From Nitrospiraceae bacterium (GTDB lineage Bacteria > Nitrospirota > Nitrospiria > Nitrospirales > UBA8639), in the NCBI GenBank assembly GCA_003523945.1, contig DOFS01000521.1:1-12223 (forward strand): DNA of 12,223 nucleotides. Reading direction: 5' to 3'. The notes beneath the pieces were generated by a model. That model did not search any database, had not been told where the DNA came from, and saw nothing but the letters and a program-made list of their open reading frames with translations. Shown here piece by piece: positions 7,391-12,223 of the stretch (the first letter of the stretch is position 1; each line of letters opens with the position of its first letter). Both the position numbers and the translations under genes were made by a program.

Positions 7391-7417
7391 TTTGAGCAGA
7401 TTTTCTATGGAATTCTC

Positions 7418-8185
7418 TTGAAACAGATCATTGCCATCGCAAATCAAAAAGGCGGAGTGGGAAAGACTACGACGTCAATCAATCTTTGCGCGGCCTTGGC
7501 CATATCTGGAAAATCCGTCCTATTGATTGATTTAGACCCGCAGGCCAATGCGACTAGTGGATTATCCATTGAACCTAAGGGCGCGACTATTTATGAATGT
7601 TTAATGGATAGACGCTTGATTGAGGGAGTAGTTTTACCTACTTGTATAAATGGATTACATGTTGTGGCGTCAAAGGGCGATTTGGTAGGGGCTGAAATTG
7701 AATTGTCCAATCTCCACGATCGTCAAACCATTCTCAAAAATGTGCTGGAGGGAGTTGGGGATTATGACTTTATCATCATTGATTGCCCCCCAGCCTTTGG
7801 ACTCCTGACAATTAATGCTCTTGTCGCAGCCTCTGGCCTGATTATTCCTGTGCAGTGCGAGTATTATGCGATGGAAGGTTTGGGGCGTTTATTAGGGAAT
7901 GTCGAAAGGATTCGTGAGTCATTTAATCCGGAACTGGCTGTTCAGGGCATTGTATTGACGATGTATGATTCAAGAATTAATCTTTCGCGACAGGTGCAAG
8001 ATGAAATCAGAGGGTTTTTTGCAGATAAAGTTTTTCGGACTGTCATTCCAAGAAATGTGGCATTGGCAGAAGCCCCGAGTCATGGAAAGCCGGTTTTGTC
8101 CTATAATGCCGCATCCAGTGGAGCCAAAGCGTATCTTGACCTCGCCGAGGAGATTTTAAGCAATGGAAAAGAAAGCCTTGGGTAA
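7418..8185 (+). CDS. parA: Chromosome-partitioning ATPase ParA (Soj)
   Basis: Deviant-Walker-A ATPase that binds DNA as an ATP dimer and, stimulated by ParB at parS, drives origin segregation. The 255 residues show the P-loop QKGGVGKTTT (10-19), LLIDLDPQANAT (35-46), and Walker B FIIIDCPP (118-125). There is no N-terminal helix-turn-helix extension, so this is the chromosomal Soj type. The start is TTG 7418, directly before the conserved KQIIAIANQKGG. No in-frame ATG lies nearby, and an ATG at 7407 in another frame ends after four codons. Only a weak GGA precedes the start. The 3' end overlaps parB by 23 bases, which suggests coupled translation. A degenerate parS lies in its leader. Confidence 0.96.
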   Translation: MKQIIAIANQKGGVGKTTTSINLCAALAISGKSVLLIDLDPQANATSGLSIEPKGATIYECLMDRRLIEGVVLPTCINGLHVVASKGDLVGAEIELSNLHDRQTILKNVLEGVGDYDFIIIDCPPAFGLLTINALVAASGLIIPVQCEYYAMEGLGRLLGNVERIRESFNPELAVQGIVLTMYDSRINLSRQVQDEIRGFFADKVFRTVIPRNVALAEAPSHGKPVLSYNAASSGAKAYLDLAEEILSNGKESLG

Positions 8186-9020
8186 AGGGCTTCAGGCTCT
8201 GCTTCCCGAGAAGAAGACTCTTGTTTGGAAGGTGGAGCAGGATGGTCAGGCGGTCTCCATGATTCCCCTGGACCAGATTCTTCCGAACCGCTATCAGCCC
8301 AGAACGACATTTTTGGAGCCCGAATTAGATGAGTTAGCGCAATCCGTCAAAGAGCATGGCGTGCTGCAACCGATTGTCGTCCGGAGAAAAGGCGATGGCA
8401 TGTACGAACTGATCGCCGGGGAACGTCGATTTCGAGCGGCAAAGATTGCCGGTCTCCCCACCATCCCTGTCCTGGTGAGAAATTCCAACGATGAAAAGGC
8501 ATTAGCGGTCGCGCTGGTAGAAAATATCCAACGTCAGAATCTCAATCCCATGGAGGAAGCGAAAGCCTATTCCCGATTGATGGGGGAATTTGGCTTGACT
8601 CAGGATCTGGTTTCCCGTTCGGTAGGAAAAGATCGCTCATCCATTGCCAATATTGTACGTCTTCTCTCGCTCCCAAAGGATGTCCAGCAGTATATTGAGT
8701 CCGGGGCCATCAGTTTAGGCCACGCCAAAGTATTGGCTGGGCTTCCCACGCCGGAAGCACAACTCCAGCTTGCACGCAAGATCGTCTCCGAGCAGCTCTC
8801 CGTCCGGCAAATTGAGCAGATGATTTCAGGCCACAAGAAAAGTAAAGGGGTGAAATCAAAAAAAGAGGAGCCCAATAGATTTCGCAACCTGGAAGAGCAA
8901 TTTCGAAAACGATTGGGTACCAAAGTCCAGGTGAAAGCGGGAACCAGGGGGGGGCAGGTCATCATCCATTATTTTTCCGATGATGAACTGGATCGGATTG
9001 CTTCACTGGTTTTGGAATAG
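8163..9020 (+). CDS. parB: Chromosome-partitioning protein ParB (Spo0J)
   Basis: CTP-dependent DNA clamp that loads at parS and stimulates ParA. The 285 residues have an N-terminal ParA-interaction motif LGKGLQALLP (6-15), the CTP-binding N-domain with GERRFRA (86-92) and ENIQRQNLNP (120-129), a helix-turn-helix region (about 144-170) followed by GAISLGHAKVLAGL, a basic linker rich in Lys/Ser/Glu (about 223-240), and a C-terminal dimerisation domain. Length is typical for Spo0J-type ParB. ATG 8163 lies inside parA and is confirmed by the conserved LGKGL a few residues later. The matching parS sites at 6696 and 7375 complete the ParABS system. A 157-bp gap with no clear terminator follows before the bactofilins. 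Confidence 0.97.
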   Translation: MEKKALGKGLQALLPEKKTLVWKVEQDGQAVSMIPLDQILPNRYQPRTTFLEPELDELAQSVKEHGVLQPIVVRRKGDGMYELIAGERRFRAAKIAGLPTIPVLVRNSNDEKALAVALVENIQRQNLNPMEEAKAYSRLMGEFGLTQDLVSRSVGKDRSSIANIVRLLSLPKDVQQYIESGAISLGHAKVLAGLPTPEAQLQLARKIVSEQLSVRQIEQMISGHKKSKGVKSKKEEPNRFRNLEEQFRKRLGTKVQVKAGTRGGQVIIHYFSDDELDRIASLVLE

Positions 9021-9177
9021 AATTTGAATAATTCACGGGATGACTTATGGGTGACATGGGCACTCCCTTATGATGTCAAAGGATCATGATAATGGAAAAT
9101 GGTAGACCTATTCTTACCGGGTATCTAGTCAGGTATGAAGGAATTGGAGCACATGGTTTTCGAGGAGGGAGGGGCTC

Positions 9178-9678
9178 ATGTTTTTCAAAAAAAACGCAGA
9201 TAGCAGTCAGGATACCGCAGAAATGAGTCAGGGGCAGGAGAGAGAACCAGCCGTGGTGGACAGTCCCCCAAGCACAGCCAGTCAGCCGGAATCAGGTGAT
9301 ATCATCGCCTTTGTTGGCGAAGAGGTAACCTTTAAGGGAACTATCCGGTATCAGGGAACGGTTCGTGTGGATGGTCGCCTTGAGGGTGAAATTTATACCG
9401 ATGGGAATTTAATTATTGGGCAAAAAGCGGTCATTGCTGCCAAGATTCATGCTGGAACCATTATGTGTCAGGGACAATTGACGGGGGATGTCGAGGCCAA
9501 GCACCGCGTCAAATTGTTATCCCCAGCTGTCTTTGAAGGGACAATTACCTCCCCCCTTCTTTCGATGGATGAGGGAGTGGTGTTTAATGGGACCTGCAAT
9601 ATGCCCCAAAAAATGGAGCGAAAAGGCAAAGAGACCAAACTTGTGATTTCGGTAGAAGAAGCCGTGAAGGTGAAGTAG
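9178..9678 (+). CDS. Bactofilin family protein (first of tandem pair)
   Basis: Polymer-forming cytoskeletal protein of the bactofilin (DUF583) family, which assembles without nucleotide into filaments used as scaffolds for cell shape, organelle placement or chromosome segregation. The 166 residues consist of an acidic/polar N-terminal tail (about 1-40), a right-handed beta-helix core (about 41-145) with the recurring pattern FKGTIRYQGTVRVDGRLEGEI, NLIIGQKAVI, and a short Lys-rich tail. The opening MFFKKN resembles the short hydrophobic-plus-lysine membrane-targeting sequence known for Caulobacter BacA. ATG 9178 is backed by a strong purine-rich Shine-Dalgarno (GAGGAGGGAGGGG) ending 3 nt upstream. 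It lies 157 bp after parB and 105 bp before a paralogue. Confidence 0.92.
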   Translation: MFFKKNADSSQDTAEMSQGQEREPAVVDSPPSTASQPESGDIIAFVGEEVTFKGTIRYQGTVRVDGRLEGEIYTDGNLIIGQKAVIAAKIHAGTIMCQGQLTGDVEAKHRVKLLSPAVFEGTITSPLLSMDEGVVFNGTCNMPQKMERKGKETKLVISVEEAVKVK

Positions 9679-9783
9679 AGCCAAGCGATCTTCTGCAAAA
9701 AATAGGCTGTCGGTTCCCAGCTGGACATGGAGATCCAAATGTGCACCTGAGGGCTCTTTACTGGATGAGAGGAGGTATGTGGT

Positions 9784-10260
9784 ATGTGGGGTGAAAAGGA
9801 CAAGAAAAAAGATTTAGGGTTTGGGCAGGAATTTTATACCTTTCTAGGAAAAGGTGTGGATTTTAAGGGCAAAGCCCAGTTTGAGGGTACGGTCCGGGTG
9901 GACGGAAATTTTGAAGGGGAAATCACGATCGATGATACCCTCATTATTGGTGAGAGTGCCGTGATCAAAGGGGCAATCACAGGTGGGACCATTGTGAACA
10001 GTGGCCGGATTGAGGGTGTGATTACCGCGAATACAAAAATTCAATTGCTGAAGCCGGCGGTCCTCATTGGTGATGTCCATACTCCTGTCTTTGCTATGGA
10101 AGAAGGCGTCTATTTCCAAGGGGAGTGTGATATGGGGTCCGCTCCAAAATTAAATACGCCAATCGAGAATAAGGTCCTCACGAATGGACAAGGCAAAACG
10201 ACACCCAAGGTTGAGCAAAAATCAGAAAAAAAATTAGAAACCGAACCGTTGAGTCGCTAA
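9784..10260 (+). CDS. Bactofilin family protein (second of tandem pair)
   Basis: Second bactofilin, clearly homologous to its neighbour through the core (FKGKAQFEGTVRVDGNFEGEI, LIIGESAVIKGAI, LLKPAVLIGDVHTPVFAMEEGV). The 158 residues differ in the ends: a short charged N-terminus (MWGEKDKKKDLG) without the MFFKKN-like start, and a hydrophilic 36-residue Lys/Thr/Glu tail. The core runs about 15-122. Start ATG 9784 lies 8 nt after GGAGG; an ATG at 9777 is too close to that site and stops after five codons. The stop overlaps the mnmA start as TAATG. The differing tails suggest two filament subunits with separate partners, perhaps co-polymerising; this is inference. Confidence 0.92.
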   Translation: MWGEKDKKKDLGFGQEFYTFLGKGVDFKGKAQFEGTVRVDGNFEGEITIDDTLIIGESAVIKGAITGGTIVNSGRIEGVITANTKIQLLKPAVLIGDVHTPVFAMEEGVYFQGECDMGSAPKLNTPIENKVLTNGQGKTTPKVEQKSEKKLETEPLSR

Positions 10261-11411
10261 TGCCCGTCGCGGAACCCAAAAAAGTTGTTTTAGGAATGAG
10301 TGGCGGTGTGGATAGCTCCGTGGCTGCCAAATTACTGAAGGAGCAGGGCCACGAAGTTATCGGGGTCACATTGAAAGTCTGGGAGGAAGAGGATGAATCC
10401 ACCGTTTCCAAGCGTTGGCAGGAGCGGGGGTGTTGTAAGGTTGGAATGGCCAGGCATGTTGCGGAATTATTAGGCATCTCTCACCAGGTCATCGATACTC
10501 GAGAACGCTTTCAGCAGGGGGTCATTGAGGACTTCATTGGCGGCTATATTCAGGGAATCACGCCTAATCCCTGTGTTCGGTGTAATGAACGAGTGAAGTT
10601 TGGAGGTCTCTTTCAAGTGGCCGATGAACTTGGAGCTGACTATATCGCGACCGGCCACTATGCCAATATCAGACATGACGAACATAAGACCCCCTTTTTG
10701 GCTCAAGGTCATGATGTTAAAAAGGACCAATCCTACTTTCTTTATCGTATCCCACCCCGCTGGCTTTCAAAAATGATGTTTCCTCTGGGGGAAATGCAAA
10801 AACCTGACGTGTGGCGCGAAGCGGAAGGAATGGGCTTACCGGTAGACGAACTCAAAGAAAGCCAGGAAATTTGCTTTGTGACGCAGGGTGATTACCGACA
10901 ATTCATCAAGCAGCATGCCCCGCAGGCTTCAAGCCCTGGTTCGTTTGTGGATGAGAAAGGCAAGGAGCTTGGCCAGCATCAAGGCGTTGCATTCTATACC
11001 CCGGGCCAACGAAAAGGATTGGGTATTGCAGGAGGAAGCCGTTTGTATGTGCAGCGCGTACTTCCTGAAATGAATATGGTGGTTCTGGGTTCTGCCGAGG
11101 ATTTAGATTCCAGGGAATGCCTGGTTTCAGATTTGAATATTTTCTCTCCAGAGGCATTGCAGAATGCAAACAGAATCGACGTGAAATTTCGTTATAGTTC
11201 CCCACCAGTCCCGGCTACTCACCAATGGTCAGGTTCCCAATCGATGACAATCAGGTTTGAGTCGTCCGTTCGGGCTTTGAGTCCAGGCCAGTCAGCCGTA
11301 TTTTATCTTGGGAATCGTGTGTTAGGGGGCGGAATTATTCAATCGCCAACCACAAAAAAAAGCTTTCAGGGCTGCCAAGAGCCCGACTCAGCCGCACGCC
11401 CCAAACCATAA
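10260..11411 (+). CDS. mnmA: tRNA-specific 2-thiouridylase MnmA
   Basis: ATP-dependent thiolase that makes s2U34 in tRNAs for Lys, Glu and Gln, the same position modified by MnmE/MnmG. The 383 residues carry the PP-loop GMSGGVDSSVA (12-22), a CC pair (58-59), NPCVRCNERVKF with Cys105 and Cys108, DYIATGHYA, SYFLYR, and ESQEICFV with Cys205; these cysteines match the catalytic/Fe-S positions of the family. The C-terminal beta domain ends at VLGGGII, followed by an unusual 22-residue polar tail after a run of eight A (11354-11361). ATG 10260 overlaps the bactofilin stop by one base, so translation is probably coupled. A 132-bp gap with a promoter-like sequence separates it from atpH. Confidence 0.96.
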   Translation: MPVAEPKKVVLGMSGGVDSSVAAKLLKEQGHEVIGVTLKVWEEEDESTVSKRWQERGCCKVGMARHVAELLGISHQVIDTRERFQQGVIEDFIGGYIQGITPNPCVRCNERVKFGGLFQVADELGADYIATGHYANIRHDEHKTPFLAQGHDVKKDQSYFLYRIPPRWLSKMMFPLGEMQKPDVWREAEGMGLPVDELKESQEICFVTQGDYRQFIKQHAPQASSPGSFVDEKGKELGQHQGVAFYTPGQRKGLGIAGGSRLYVQRVLPEMNMVVLGSAEDLDSRECLVSDLNIFSPEALQNANRIDVKFRYSSPPVPATHQWSGSQSMTIRFESSVRALSPGQSAVFYLGNRVLGGGIIQSPTTKKSFQGCQEPDSAARPKP

Positions 11412-11453
11412 TTGGGAATCAGAAAAAAATCCCTTTACATCCGCTCTTTCCGG

Positions 11454-11482
11454 TTGACAGGCTGCATCACTCATGCTAGTTT
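11454..11482 (+). promoter_or_regulatory. Probable promoter for atpH-atpA
   Basis: A perfect -35 TTGACA (11454-11459) is followed, with 17 bases between, by TAGTTT (11477-11482). That hexamer is a weak -10 but has the TG of an extended -10 (TGC directly before it). Transcription would begin near 11489, about 55 nt before the atpH GTG. It sits in the only sizeable gap between mnmA and the ATP synthase genes. Confidence 0.45.
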
Positions 11483-11543
11483 CACCCGCTTAACACACGC
11501 CCAATTCCGTTCAACACGTGGCTGCCTGGAATCTCTGTAAACT

Positions 11544-12083
11544 GTGAATAAAAGCACCATTGGGCGCCGGTATGCATCGGCGCTTTTCCAACTGCTCGAT
11601 AAATCGGGTATTGAACCCGCACGAAGTGCCTTAAGCGCATTGCAACAAGGCTTGGAGGAAACCCCTGCCTTGAAGCATGTCCTCGCTTCACCAGTCTTTA
11701 ATTTTGAGGAAAAGCAGGCTGTCCTGAATGAATTGAGTCAAACGATGGATGCCCCTCCGGTCATGCGGGATTTCCTCACTCAACTGTTGAAAAAGAATCG
11801 AGCCATGTTACTCCCTGATATTTCGGAGGCCTTTGCGGACTTGGCCGATCAACAACAGGGAATTCAGCAAGTCTGGGTGGGCTCGGCCAAACCACTACAA
11901 GCGGCCGAGAAAGAACAGATCAAACAAGACTTGTCTCAAACGCTGCACCATGAAGTCGAGGTGGCTTTTGAGGTTGATCCCCAGCTCATTGCGGGATTGA
12001 GAATAAAAATTGGCAGCCGGGTATTTGATAATACGGTGTCGGGTCGACTAACCGGTATGCATGATCAGTTGACGAAGGGATAA
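11544..12083 (+). CDS. atpH: ATP synthase F1 subunit delta
   Basis: Delta (OSCP-type) subunit that joins the F1 head to the peripheral stalk of ATP synthase at the inner membrane. The 179 residues match the family at the N-terminal helical domain (RRYASALFQLLDKSG), at the LASPVF and FLTQLLKKNR segments, and at the C-terminal signature IAGLRIKIGSRVFDNTVSGRL (149-169). The start is GTG 11544; an in-frame TAA at 11538-11540 excludes anything longer. No strong Shine-Dalgarno sequence precedes it. atpA follows after 3 bases, as in normal atpHAGDC clusters, but the upstream genes expected in a full operon (atpB, atpE, atpF) are absent, replaced by mnmA. Confidence 0.94.
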   Translation: MNKSTIGRRYASALFQLLDKSGIEPARSALSALQQGLEETPALKHVLASPVFNFEEKQAVLNELSQTMDAPPVMRDFLTQLLKKNRAMLLPDISEAFADLADQQQGIQQVWVGSAKPLQAAEKEQIKQDLSQTLHHEVEVAFEVDPQLIAGLRIKIGSRVFDNTVSGRLTGMHDQLTKG

Positions 12084-12086
12084 TCC

Positions 12087-12223
12087 ATGCAGATCAAAGC
12101 AGAAGAAATCAGCTCCATCATTAAGGAAAAAATCAAAGGATTCGAGCAACGGGTTGATGTTAAAGAAATGGGCTACGTCATCCAGGTGGGTGATAATATC
12201 GCCAAGGTTTATGGTTTGGAAGG
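12087..12223 (+). CDS. atpA: ATP synthase F1 subunit alpha, N-terminal fragment (runs off right edge)
   Basis: The first 45 complete codons read MQIKAEEISSIIKEKIKGF..., the typical opening of the alpha subunit, followed by the start of the N-terminal beta-barrel (GYVIQVGDNIAKVYGLEG). The alpha subunit forms the hexameric F1 head with beta and binds nucleotide non-catalytically. ATG 12087 has AAGGGA (12075-12080) 6 nt upstream, inside the end of atpH, so the two are translated together. Only the first tenth or so of the protein is present. Confidence 0.93.
   Translation, partial: MQIKAEEISSIIKEKIKGFEQRVDVKEMGYVIQVGDNIAKVYGLE

Noticed and set aside
9021..9177. Short ORF from an ATG near 9093, and a GATAAT -10-like hexamer at 9088, in the parB-bactofilin gap.
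   Set aside because: The ORF would be about 43 codons, overlaps the strong bactofilin ribosome binding site and start, and resembles nothing known. The -10-like hexamer has no matching -35.
11369..11384. Hairpin GGGCT/AGCCC near the end of mnmA as a terminator.
   Set aside because: The stem is 5 bp, lies inside the coding sequence and has no T run after it.
11510..11525. GTTCAACACGTGGCTG as another parS site.
   Set aside because: It contains CACGTG, but the flanking halves are not symmetric and do not match the parS arms.

Overview
The window is a compact, almost fully coding stretch of a Gram-negative bacterial chromosome. It is a classic near-origin housekeeping neighbourhood and shows no mobile element, CRISPR array, tRNA or rRNA. 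The YidC has a large periplasmic domain, which indicates an outer-membraned organism. GC content is moderate (near 50% by eye, with AT-rich patches). Protein style and gene order (divergent hisS, then rpmH-rnpA-yidD-yidC-mnmE-mnmG-rsmG-parA-parB, bactofilins, mnmA, atpH-atpA) would fit Nitrospirota or a neighbouring phylum. That placement is an inference from memory and is weak.

Layout. Positions 1-501 (minus strand) hold the N-terminal third of histidyl-tRNA synthetase, which runs off the left edge. A 188-bp divergent intergenic region (502-689) carries two good sigma70-type promoters back to back, one for hisS and one for rpmH. From 690 onward every gene is on the plus strand. rpmH-rnpA-yidD-yidC (690-3213) covers ribosomal protein L34, the RNase P protein and membrane-protein insertion. 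mnmE-mnmG (3234-6597) makes the tRNA wobble-uridine modification. rsmG-parA-parB (6695-9020) encodes a 16S rRNA methyltransferase followed by the chromosome segregation pair. A perfect parS palindrome lies on the rsmG start codon and a degenerate copy lies in the parA leader. Two tandem bactofilin genes (9178-10260) follow, and the second overlaps mnmA (10260-11411) by one base. A promoter-like sequence then precedes atpH and the start of atpA, which runs off the right edge.

Functional themes. Translation (hisS, rpmH, rnpA, rsmG, mnmE, mnmG, mnmA) and chromosome segregation/cell architecture (parABS, bactofilins) are interleaved. MnmE, MnmG and MnmA all act on U34 of the same tRNAs and sit within about 8 kb. 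Bactofilins beside parAB recall the bactofilin-ParABS scaffold known in Myxococcus.

Most notable observation. The conserved N-terminus of RnpA is encoded in a frame that has no start codon after the rpmH stop. A start codon (ATG at 829, overlapping the end of rpmH) exists in the neighbouring frame. The two frames meet at a run of eight T preceded by a GC-rich hairpin. Either rnpA is expressed through a -1 shift or slippage at a terminator-like element, or one T is missing from the assembly.
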